NCBI GenBank assembly: GCA_003210055.1
Contig: QCNS01000014.1
Span: 1 to 41,627, forward strand
Direction: 5' to 3'
DNA from: SAR116 cluster bacterium AG-426-I14
GTDB taxonomy: Bacteria; Pseudomonadota; Alphaproteobacteria; Puniceispirillales; Marisalimonadaceae
DNA length: 41,627 nucleotides
In this document: piece by piece, positions 1 through 7,171 of the stretch
How the letters are laid out: the number at the start of each line of letters is the position of its first letter
Position numbering within the stretch: position 1 is the first letter of the stretch
The notes under the pieces: generated by a model
The model's database searches: none
What the model was told of the DNA's origin: nothing
Seen by the model: only the letters and a program-made list of their open reading frames with translations
Made by a program: the position numbers and the translations under genes

Positions 1-227
1 AGATAACTTCTAATAATATAACAAATCATATTATTTTTTTGTCTGATGAAACTCACAAAAAAATGACAAATAATTTAAAGTCTAAAGAAGATTTAATAAA
101 TTTTTCCATAACTTTTTTGTTAAAACGTGAGCCCAATACTGCTATTTTATCATCTTTTGATTTAACTAAAATATCTCATTATTTTCCAGAATATTTAGAT
201 GAAGTAAAAAGTTGGATAAATGAATAA
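1..227 (+). CDS. C-terminal end of an unrecognised protein (5' truncated by window)
   Basis: The reading frame is open from base 3 to the TAA at 225-227, so this is most likely the last 74 or so codons of a gene that begins outside the window. A TTG at 39 could also serve as a start, but it has no Shine-Dalgarno site. The visible part is polar and probably helical, with a proline-tyrosine pair in the stretch HYFPEYLDEVKSWI near the end. I do not recognise a family and see no membrane segment or metal-binding motif. Its last 8 bases overlap the start of the following GT41 glycosyltransferase, which suggests that the two are translationally coupled and co-transcribed. Confidence 0.5.
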   Translation, partial: ITSNNITNHIIFLSDETHKKMTNNLKSKEDLINFSITFLLKREPNTAILSSFDLTKISHYFPEYLDEVKSWINE

Positions 228-2271
228 AATATTAAATGATGATATTATAAATAAACTTGTAAAAAAATATGAAAATCAAGAATTTGAGACAATTTTAATT
301 GATATACAAAAGTTTGTTAAAGAATATCCGGATTCTTTTATTTTATGGAAAATAATGGGTGCCACTCATTTAAGTTTAAAACAATTTGAAGATGCAGAAA
401 ATTGTTTCCTTAAAGGAGCAAAATTAAACAAAAATGACAGTAAAATTTTTTCTAATTTAGGTGTTGTTTATAAAGAACAAAATAGATTTAAAAAGTCTAT
501 TGAATATTATCTTAAATCAATAAGTATGGACCCAAATGATGCAAATACTCATTTTAATTTGGGAAATTCTTATAAATCAAATGCAGATTTTTTCAATGCT
601 ATAAAATCCTACAAAAATGCTATAAATATAAATCCAAAATTTCATATAGCATATAATAATATGGGTAATGCATTACAAGAAATTGGAAAACCTAAAGAAG
701 CTATAAAATCTTTTTTACAAGCAATTAGATTTAAGCCAAATTATAGTGAAGCTTACAATAATCTTGGCGTGATTTATAAAAAAAATGGTAATCTAAATTA
801 TGCACAAGAAGCTTTTTTGAACGCTATAAAGCTTGACTTTAATCATTCAAGAGCTCACTTCAATTTAGCTAAGGTTTATGAAGATAGGGGTCAACTTGAT
901 ATGGCTATTAAATCATATACAAAATCTTTTGAGATTAATCCTGAGTTTTCTGAAGCATATGTTTCTAAACTTTTTTTGTTAGCCAATACCTCGGATTTTA
1001 GAGCATTTTCTCTATTTAATAAAGTTAAAGATAAGATTGGTATTTCAGGGCAACATGTCACACCTTTTTCGTTATTATTTGCGGAAGATAACCCTTTAAA
1101 TCAGCAATTAAGATCAAAAAATTGGGTTAAAAATAATTATTTTAAAACTACAAAAAATACTGTTTGTAAAAATTTAAGTCACAAAAAGATTCCAATTGCC
1201 TATTTTAGTGCAGACTTTTATGATCATCCTGTAAGTCATCTATTGTGTAGAGTATTAGAATTACATAATAGAGAAGATTTTGAGGTACATGCTTTCTCAT
1301 ATGGTATTGAAAAAAAAGATTGCATGAGAAATCGTATAATTAATTCTGTTGACTTTTTTCATGATGTTAAAAATTTAAATGATGAAAAAATATTAAATGA
1401 AGTCAAAAAATTTAATATTCAAATTGCAATAGATTTAACGGGTTATACAAATAATGCTCGTACTGAATTATTTTCAAAAAGATTGGCACCAATTCAAATA
1501 AATTATTTAGGTTTTCCAAGTACTATGGGGACAAATTTCATTGATTATATAATAGCAGACAAAATTGTAATAGATAAAAAATTTAGAGAATTTTATTCTG
1601 AAAAAATTATTAATATGCCTCATTCATTTATGCCAACAGATAATACAAGAAAAATTTCTAGTAAAATAATTAATAAAAGACAGTTTGGTCTTCCTGATTC
1701 CTCTTTCGTTTTTTGTTGTTTTAATAATAATTACAAAATAGATCCAACCGTATTTTCAATATGGATAAGGCTGTTAAAAAATATTAAAAATAGTGTTCTT
1801 TGGTTAAGAAAAACAAATGAATGGGCTACAAAAAATTTACAAAATGAAGTTCAAAAGCATGGTATCGATGCCAAAAGACTAATTTTTGCTGAAAAGGTAG
1901 ATATGGAAGTTCATCTTGCTAGACATAGACTCGCCGACCTTTTCTTGGATACCTTCAATTACAATGCACATACAACAGCTTGTGAAGCTCTGTGGTCAGG
2001 TTTACCTGTCATAACTAAAGTTGGAAAACAGTTTTCAGCGAGAGTTGGTGCCAGTTTACTTAATTCTATTGGATTACCAGAGTTAATCACGCATAACATT
2101 AATGATTATGAAAAAATAATCTTTTATTATGCAAGTGATCCTAAAAAACTTCTTGATTTAAAAAAGAAACTTCAGAAAAAAATAAAAACTTCACACTTAT
2201 TTAATTCCGAAAAATATACCAAAGATCTAGAATATCTATTCAAAAAGATTTATAAATCTAAGGCAATATAA
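220..2271 (+). CDS. TPR-repeat protein with GT41 (O-GlcNAc transferase-like, SPINDLY/OGT) glycosyltransferase domain
   Basis: This is a 683-residue two-part protein. Residues about 10-285 are tandem 34-residue tetratricopeptide repeats with the usual A-x-x-x-L/Y-G-N and P-x-x-x-A-Y-N-N pattern. Residues about 320-670 match the GT41 catalytic region: SADFYDHPVSHLL carries His336-Pro337 and His340, where OGT has its HP motif. YKIDP at 505-509 contains Lys506, equivalent to the UDP-binding lysine of OGT. EALWSGLPVIT lies near residue 590. Family members move a sugar from a nucleotide sugar to protein Ser/Thr or, in bacteria, often to unknown acceptors, with the TPR superhelix choosing the acceptor. 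No signal peptide is visible, so it is probably cytoplasmic. It overlaps the upstream frame by 8 bases. The fold is clear, but donor and acceptor are unknown. Confidence 0.88.
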   Translation: MNKILNDDIINKLVKKYENQEFETILIDIQKFVKEYPDSFILWKIMGATHLSLKQFEDAENCFLKGAKLNKNDSKIFSNLGVVYKEQNRFKKSIEYYLKSISMDPNDANTHFNLGNSYKSNADFFNAIKSYKNAININPKFHIAYNNMGNALQEIGKPKEAIKSFLQAIRFKPNYSEAYNNLGVIYKKNGNLNYAQEAFLNAIKLDFNHSRAHFNLAKVYEDRGQLDMAIKSYTKSFEINPEFSEAYVSKLFLLANTSDFRAFSLFNKVKDKIGISGQHVTPFSLLFAEDNPLNQQLRSKNWVKNNYFKTTKNTVCKNLSHKKIPIAYFSADFYDHPVSHLLCRVLELHNREDFEVHAFSYGIEKKDCMRNRIINSVDFFHDVKNLNDEKILNEVKKFNIQIAIDLTGYTNNARTELFSKRLAPIQINYLGFPSTMGTNFIDYIIADKIVIDKKFREFYSEKIINMPHSFMPTDNTRKISSKIINKRQFGLPDSSFVFCCFNNNYKIDPTVFSIWIRLLKNIKNSVLWLRKTNEWATKNLQNEVQKHGIDAKRLIFAEKVDMEVHLARHRLADLFLDTFNYNAHTTACEALWSGLPVITKVGKQFSARVGASLLNSIGLPELITHNINDYEKIIFYYASDPKKLLDLKKKLQKKIKTSHLFNSEKYTKDLEYLFKKIYKSKAI

Positions 2272-2294
2272 ATTAATAGAAATAATAAAAATTT

Positions 2295-3275
2295 ATGTAC
2301 AAAGCTAGTGCTATTGTTTTAAGAGAACATGGAAGTCCAGAAAAACTTAAATTGGACACGATAAATGTCAATAATCCTAAACAAGGTGAAATATTCATAA
2401 GTCAAACAGCCATAGGAGTCCATTTTCATGATATCTATGTGCGAACAGGTTTGTACAAAACATTAAAATTACCTGGAATACCTGGAGTTGAGGCAGTAGG
2501 CAAAATTGAACAAATTGGTAAGGGTGAAAAAGAGTTTAAAGAAGGTGATAGAATAGCTTATATTACAAGCGATTATGGTGCTTATGCAAGTCACAGGGTT
2601 TTAAATAGAAACTTAGCAATTAAAATTCCTGACAACATCTCTGATGAATTGATAGCAACAAATTTTTCTAGAGCATTAACAGTGAAAATGTTATTGGAAG
2701 AAGTTACAAATATTAATTCTAATAAAATAATTTTAGTTACTGCTGCATCTGGAGGTGTAGGAAGGTTACTATGTCAATGGGCAAGTTTTTTAAATATTAC
2801 CGTTTTAGGTTTGGTAAGTAACAAAGAGAAAGTAGAATTAGCAAGAAGTTATGGGTGTAAACACGCATTTCTTTATGATGATAAGAATTTTTTAGATCAT
2901 ATCAATGATATAACAAATGGTAAAGGCGTTGATGTTGTATATGATTCTGTAGGTTTCGATACATTTGACCTATCAATGGAATCTCTGAAATTTTGCGGTC
3001 ATCTTGTAAACTTTGGACAATCCTCAGGTCCCGTTCAACCTGTTACTATGTCGAGCTTATCAAAAAAATCACTTACTATCACTAGACCAATAATATTTCA
3101 TTACATTCGAAATATTAAAAAATATAGAACGATGTCCAATTCAGTTTTTGAATATATGAAAAATCATTCGTTTAAAATACCAAAAGCGAAAAGTTATAAC
3201 TTGGAAAAAGCATCAAAAGCGCATGAAGTTTTAGAGTCCCGAACAGGTGGAGGAAGTTTATACTTAGAACCATAA
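2295..3275 (+). CDS. Zinc-independent MDR family NADPH:quinone oxidoreductase
   Basis: This 326-residue protein is full length for quinone oxidoreductases of the medium-chain dehydrogenase/reductase superfamily. The N-terminal GroES-like domain carries the family pattern RTGLY...LPGIPGVEAVGKIE (about 51-73). The Rossmann domain has the nucleotide-binding stretch AASGGVG at 150-156, followed by a strand ending GLVSNKEK that probably binds NADPH. The cysteine and histidine ligands of the zinc alcohol dehydrogenases are missing, as in QOR. Members reduce quinones or other enones using NADPH in the cytoplasm. It follows the GT41 gene after 23 bases and precedes a sulfurtransferase after 19 bases on the same strand, so co-transcription is likely although no shared pathway is evident. 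The real substrate cannot be told from sequence. Confidence 0.87.
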   Translation: MYKASAIVLREHGSPEKLKLDTINVNNPKQGEIFISQTAIGVHFHDIYVRTGLYKTLKLPGIPGVEAVGKIEQIGKGEKEFKEGDRIAYITSDYGAYASHRVLNRNLAIKIPDNISDELIATNFSRALTVKMLLEEVTNINSNKIILVTAASGGVGRLLCQWASFLNITVLGLVSNKEKVELARSYGCKHAFLYDDKNFLDHINDITNGKGVDVVYDSVGFDTFDLSMESLKFCGHLVNFGQSSGPVQPVTMSSLSKKSLTITRPIIFHYIRNIKKYRTMSNSVFEYMKNHSFKIPKAKSYNLEKASKAHEVLESRTGGGSLYLEP

Positions 3276-3294
3276 TTTTTATCTATACTGATAT

Positions 3295-4182
3295 ATGATT
3301 GATTTATTAAAATGGAAATTTCCTAATGCAATCGTTGACTGTAGCTGGTTATACAATAAGATTGGTGACGACAATATTAGGGTTTATGATTGTACAACTT
3401 ACTTGCATTATACAGATAATGATCCAAACAAACCCTATATTGTTGAAAGTGGATTTTCGGAATATAAAAAAGAACATATCCCACATTCAGCTTACATAGA
3501 TTTACAAAAAGACTTATCTAACAACAATAGCAAGTATCGTTTTACTTTACCCAATCACAAAAATTTAGCAAAAGGCTTTTCTGATTTGGGAATAGGTAAT
3601 CCTTATAAAATTGTATTGTATTCTAGAAATGGTCTCCAATGGTCGACCCGAATTTGGTGGATGTTATATTATCTAGGTTTTGAAAATGCTGCTATTTTAG
3701 ACGGGGGTTTTAATGATTGGAAAAACAAGGGTCTCCCAGTTGAAACAAATGTAAAAACGTTTAAAAGTGTTAACTTTGATATAAAGCTAAAAAAAAGTGC
3801 ATTTGTAACAAAAGATATAATTTTGAAAAAAATAAATGATAAATCCTGTATTTTATTAAATGCACTGACAAATGATATACATAGAGGTGACAACACTAGA
3901 TATGGCCGACCAGGGAGAATACCTAATAGTATCAATATTCCTTTTCACAAATTAATTAATGAGATGAATGGAAAATTAAAGGAACCTCATGAGGTAATGA
4001 AAATTTTTGAACAGGAGGGTATAACTTCAAACCATCAAATAATCAATTATTGTGGAGGAGGTATCGCTGCCACATTAGATGCATTTGTTTTATATCAATT
4101 AGGATTTGATTTTCTTCAAGTATATGATAATTCACTGAGTGAATGGGCAATAAATGAAAAACTTCCAATGGAAAGAGATTAA
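3295..4182 (+). CDS. Thiosulfate/3-mercaptopyruvate sulfurtransferase (tandem rhodanese)
   Basis: The 295-residue protein has two rhodanese domains. The inactive N-terminal one (about 10-150) contains YSRNGLQWSTRIWWMLYYLG and the DGG(F)xxW pattern. The active C-terminal one (about 165-290) carries the catalytic cysteine Cys253 in the loop CGGGIAA. Such enzymes move a sulfane sulfur from thiosulfate or 3-mercaptopyruvate to cyanide or a thiol via a cysteine persulfide. The six-residue loop C-G-G-G-I-A lacks the charged R/K of thiosulfate sulfurtransferases and is closer to the CGSGVT loop of mercaptopyruvate enzymes, so I lean to the latter. The start ATG at 3295 lies 19 bases after the MDR gene. 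The loop's third glycine is a mild variation on the usual form. Confidence 0.88.
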   Translation: MIDLLKWKFPNAIVDCSWLYNKIGDDNIRVYDCTTYLHYTDNDPNKPYIVESGFSEYKKEHIPHSAYIDLQKDLSNNNSKYRFTLPNHKNLAKGFSDLGIGNPYKIVLYSRNGLQWSTRIWWMLYYLGFENAAILDGGFNDWKNKGLPVETNVKTFKSVNFDIKLKKSAFVTKDIILKKINDKSCILLNALTNDIHRGDNTRYGRPGRIPNSINIPFHKLINEMNGKLKEPHEVMKIFEQEGITSNHQIINYCGGGIAATLDAFVLYQLGFDFLQVYDNSLSEWAINEKLPMERD

Positions 4183-4189
4183 AAGTACA

Positions 4190-4218
4190 TTGAATTAATT
4201 ATAAATAATTAATATAAA
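4190..4218 (+). promoter_or_regulatory. Candidate sigma70 promoter with an internal palindrome
   Basis: TTGAAT (4190-4195) and TATAAA (4213-4218) are 17 bases apart, the ideal spacing. The spacer is largely filled by a perfect 9-base inverted repeat with a 2-base centre (4194-4213, half-site ATTAATTAT). It lies in the 65-base gap after the sulfurtransferase and would drive the 2OG oxygenase gene. The palindrome could be an operator, but it consists only of A and T in an AT-rich genome, so chance is a real alternative. Confidence 0.4.
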
Positions 4219-4262
4219 AATTAAGTTATTATTAATTGGTATAAGTATTGCTTAAAATCTTA

Positions 4263-4931
4263 ATGCCAATTTTCCAACCTACGAAAAACAAACAATTTTT
4301 ATCACCTTTTGGTCCTTCAATAGGGTTTTTTCAAATGGATAAAACACTTGTAAATCAACTGAATTCAATATTAGATAAAAGACTAGATGAATTATCTGAA
4401 GTAAAAAACAAATACAATACAAATGTAATTAGAAAAATTAGAAATAAGGAAACAAAAGAGTTAAAATTTGATAATAAAGTGATTTCCATAATTGGCAATA
4501 ATTTAAAGTTTTTTTTACTCGAATACTTCATGTTTACTGAAACACGAAGGTTGCTAAAAAATGAATATCAACCAAACAATAACTATAATTTTGAAATAAA
4601 GACTGGATGGTTTGTTAGACAATTTGAAAATGAGTATAATCCAGTACATTTTCATGAAGATTGCAGATTGTCTTGTGTTGGATATCTTAAATTACCTAAA
4701 AATATTGAAGAAGAGTGGAATGAGGACTCAAAAGATTCATTAGCCTCCAATGGTCATATTCAATTCATACATGGCTCTAAATCAGATACAGATTTAACAT
4801 TAATGCGAGTAAAACCACAAATAGGTGATTTTTATGTTTTTCCGTCTAGTTTATTACATACTGTATATCCATTTTATACAAGCGGAGAGAGAAGATCATT
4901 TAGTATGAATATAAATTTTTTCAAAGCTTAG
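4263..4931 (+). CDS. Putative 2-oxoglutarate/Fe(II)-dependent oxygenase (PF13759-like)
   Basis: The protein has 222 residues from the ATG at 4263. A TTG at 4248 in the same frame would add five residues, and neither start has a clear Shine-Dalgarno site. The C-terminal half is a double-stranded beta-helix of the type often labelled 2OG-Fe(II) oxygenase family 5. His131-Glu-Asp133 in NPVHFHEDC gives the HxD iron ligands. His199 in LLHTVYPF gives the distal iron ligand, and Arg211 in GERRSFSMN would hold the 2-oxoglutarate carboxylate. Relatives are common in marine bacteria and cyanophages and their substrates are mostly unknown. The N-terminal 100 residues include FGPSIGFFQMDKTLV, the usual lead-in. 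The gene is alone on its strand here and converges on the enolase-superfamily gene. The fold is fairly secure, the reaction is not. Confidence 0.75.
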   Translation: MPIFQPTKNKQFLSPFGPSIGFFQMDKTLVNQLNSILDKRLDELSEVKNKYNTNVIRKIRNKETKELKFDNKVISIIGNNLKFFLLEYFMFTETRRLLKNEYQPNNNYNFEIKTGWFVRQFENEYNPVHFHEDCRLSCVGYLKLPKNIEEEWNEDSKDSLASNGHIQFIHGSKSDTDLTLMRVKPQIGDFYVFPSSLLHTVYPFYTSGERRSFSMNINFFKA

Positions 4932-4935
4932 TATT

Positions 4936-4953
4936 TTTATAAAACATTATAAA
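4936..4953. terminator. Possible bidirectional AT-only terminator hairpin
   Basis: The 22 bases between two convergent stop codons hold a 7-base inverted repeat, TTTATAA / TTATAAA, with a 4-base loop. A run of five T precedes it at 4934-4938, which would act as the U-tract for the minus-strand transcript. The stem has no GC pair, so it would be weak. The position is the main argument for it. Confidence 0.3.
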
Positions 4954-6090
4954 TTAAGAGTGGACAAAACCTATTTTTTTATTTTCGTCACAAATAAATG
5001 AATGTATAACTCTTTTTTTCATTAATTCCCAATTAACTTCCATGCCAAGCCCAGGTTTTATAGGAGCATACATGTATCCATCTTTATTTGTTCTCAAAAT
5101 ATCATGCATACCATATTCAAACATTTCGTATGGTAAAGGTTGTTCATAATAGGTACAATTATCAGACGATAGCATTAAGTGTAAATTAGCTGCAGATACC
5201 AAAGTATAACCCCAAGACATAATTTCACAATCAAACCCATTAATGGAAGAAATATCCATAGCTTTTTTACCATTCGTTATTCCTCCAATCATAGCCATAT
5301 CAGTTCTTGCTGCTGACCAAACTTTATTATTTAATGCATCAGAAAACCTTTGCAAATCAGTAATCCAATTGCCAGATGGTAGAACTTTTATACCAACACT
5401 TTCAGTAATTTTTTTGTAGCCTACAAAATCGTAATCAGGCAGTGGAGCTTCAAACCAAGTGAAATCAAGTTTATCTAATTCTTTTGCAATTCTAAGTGAG
5501 TTTTCTAAATCATAATTATTTTCTGCATCAAGCATTAGAGACATATTTGGAAATGCTTTTCGAGCTGCCTTTGCTAATTCAAGATCTTTTTCAGGTATAC
5601 ACCATGTATGGAACTTTACTGCTGAAAAACCCTCATTTTTCATTTTTTCGATAACTTGTAAATATTCATCTATTGTATCGTACATGACAGTACTTGCATA
5701 AGATTTGATTTTGTCTCTCCTACCACCTAATAATTTATAAATGGGTAAATTGGATGCTTTACCAAAAATATCCCACAATCCATTATCAATTAGAGCTTGA
5801 GCTCCCGGAGGCTGGGGAAAAACTCGAGGTCTTATATCATATAGTATTGCTTCTCTATCAATTGGGTCTTTGTTGATAAGTATCGGTAATAAATGTCTTA
5901 AAGATTCTGCTGTATATTTGTCATATTCGAAATATGTTGCGTTCCATACAGCTGCCTCACCAATAATATTTTCATCTGTAAAAATTCTTATAATGGTATT
6001 TGTCTGGTAAACTTCAGGAATATCTTCAGACCAAGTGTAATGGCGTTCTTCAGGTCCAATTACATAAACTTCAATTTTTTTAATTTTCAA
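4954..6090 (-). CDS. Mandelate racemase/muconate lactonizing (enolase superfamily) enzyme, probable acid-sugar dehydratase
   Basis: The 378-residue protein has an N-terminal capping domain (about 1-125) and a TIM-barrel domain (about 130-350). Metal ligands fit Asp188 (LMLDAENN) and Glu214 (TWFEAPLP). The third position reads PSGNW with Asn241 instead of the more common Glu; glucarate dehydratases also use Asn there. The base motif on the second barrel strand is Lys159-Phe-His161 (KxH). Asp264 precedes GGITNG, but no histidine follows in CEIMSWGYTL where the Asp-His dyad would normally be completed. Family members abstract the proton alpha to a carboxylate and then dehydrate or racemise. The start is TTG at 6090 behind GAGGA with about 4 bases of spacing. 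It sits 20 bases downstream of an IPNS-type oxygenase and is probably in one operon with it. The substrate is unknown. Confidence 0.82.
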   Translation of the reverse strand: MKIKKIEVYVIGPEERHYTWSEDIPEVYQTNTIIRIFTDENIIGEAAVWNATYFEYDKYTAESLRHLLPILINKDPIDREAILYDIRPRVFPQPPGAQALIDNGLWDIFGKASNLPIYKLLGGRRDKIKSYASTVMYDTIDEYLQVIEKMKNEGFSAVKFHTWCIPEKDLELAKAARKAFPNMSLMLDAENNYDLENSLRIAKELDKLDFTWFEAPLPDYDFVGYKKITESVGIKVLPSGNWITDLQRFSDALNNKVWSAARTDMAMIGGITNGKKAMDISSINGFDCEIMSWGYTLVSAANLHLMLSSDNCTYYEQPLPYEMFEYGMHDILRTNKDGYMYAPIKPGLGMEVNWELMKKRVIHSFICDENKKIGFVHS

Positions 6091-6110
6091 TTTATCCTCA
6101 ATTAAATATT

Positions 6111-7046
6111 TTATTTTCTGTGTTGATAAGTTGTATCAAATTTATAAGCCAGATATTCCCCAGCCAATAGCTTCTTTTTATTAATCTCTGAAATCAAAGT
6201 ATCATGTCTTGGGTTAAAAAAGAAAGGAATAGAATAGCGAACGTTTTTAGAACCATGAACACGATGTTGAGTAGCCTTTACAATTTCATTTGACCAGAGT
6301 TGAAGCATGTCACCAAAATTAATAATAATATCTTCCTGTTTTGCATAAATTTTTTCCCATTTTCCCGATAATGTTTTGATTTCCAATCCAGGTTCGCCCT
6401 CGGTAAAAAGTAAAGTTAAACAACCATAATCTGTATGCGGGGCAATACCATAATCTTTATCTGCAGAAAAAGTAGGTCTTTCAGGATAAAAATTACATCT
6501 CAAAAGCGCCATAGGTAAATCAAATTTATCTGAAAAATAATTTTCAGGAAGATTTATCACTTTTGCTATTTTATTTAAAAGTATAATACCTAATTCATTA
6601 CACTGATTGTAAAAAGAAATAGCTGTTTTTTTTAATAAAGGCATATCTTTCGGCCATATATTAGAAGCATAGTAAGGTAGGTTTTTAAATTTATGATCAT
6701 AATCAATTTGAGGGCCACAATCAAAAATTTCTTTATAATCAGGATTAAAATTATTGTTCACTTGCTCACTTTTAGAAGGACCCCATCCACGGTTTGAATT
6801 TGTATTTAACATATTTACTTTATTTTTTTCACTTGGTGGCTTTTTAAAAAATAATTTATATTGCTCGAATAAACTTTTGGTGATTTTAGAAGAAATTGGT
6901 GAGTTTTTAAGGACAAAAAAACCAGTTTTAGTGACGGCCTTTTCAAGATGTTTTATTGTGACTTTGTAATTTTTATCATTAACATTATTTAAAATTTTAA
7001 AATCTATGTAATCTATACTTGAAGAAAATTTTGTTTTTGAAATCAA
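6111..7046 (-). CDS. Isopenicillin N synthase-like 2-oxoglutarate/Fe(II) dioxygenase
   Basis: This 311-residue protein belongs to the IPNS/plant-type 2OG dioxygenases. The N-terminal DIOX_N segment contains TGFFVLKNSPI (41-51) and NSNRGWGPSKSEQ. The iron ligands are His204 and Asp206 in APHTDYGCLTLL, and His251 in ATQHRV. Arg260-Tyr-Ser262 in VRYSIPFFFNP is the RxS motif that binds the 2-oxoglutarate carboxylate. Family members hydroxylate or oxidise small molecules in the cytoplasm. The only plausible start is TTG at 7046, with AGGA six bases upstream. It is the first gene of a two-gene minus-strand unit with the enolase-superfamily enzyme. This suggests that one oxidises and the other dehydrates related metabolites, but the link rests on position alone. 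Confidence 0.86.
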   Translation of the reverse strand: MISKTKFSSSIDYIDFKILNNVNDKNYKVTIKHLEKAVTKTGFFVLKNSPISSKITKSLFEQYKLFFKKPPSEKNKVNMLNTNSNRGWGPSKSEQVNNNFNPDYKEIFDCGPQIDYDHKFKNLPYYASNIWPKDMPLLKKTAISFYNQCNELGIILLNKIAKVINLPENYFSDKFDLPMALLRCNFYPERPTFSADKDYGIAPHTDYGCLTLLFTEGEPGLEIKTLSGKWEKIYAKQEDIIINFGDMLQLWSNEIVKATQHRVHGSKNVRYSIPFFFNPRHDTLISEINKKKLLAGEYLAYKFDTTYQHRK

Positions 7047-7171
7047 TATTAATCCTAAATGATGTTATAATAATTATTAATACATAATTGAAATTATTTA
7101 TATTGAACTCATTTTATAAGATAATATCATATTTTTAAATAATTAATTTTAGAAACTTTGGAATCCCAAAT
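7047..7171. promoter_or_regulatory. Divergent promoter region with a 12-base palindrome
   Basis: These 125 bases separate two divergently transcribed genes, so promoters must face both ways. A perfect palindrome TAATAATTATTA lies at 7068-7079, close to the minus-strand start. For uup, TTGAAC (7103-7108) is 16 bases from TATCAT (7125-7130), a mediocre sigma70 match. Everything here is AT-rich, so the individual elements are uncertain. Confidence 0.35.

Noticed and set aside
3669-3935. Antisense open frame of 88 codons within the sulfurtransferase gene
   Set aside because: It is complementary to a full-length rhodanese gene, lacks a ribosome binding site and has no domain.
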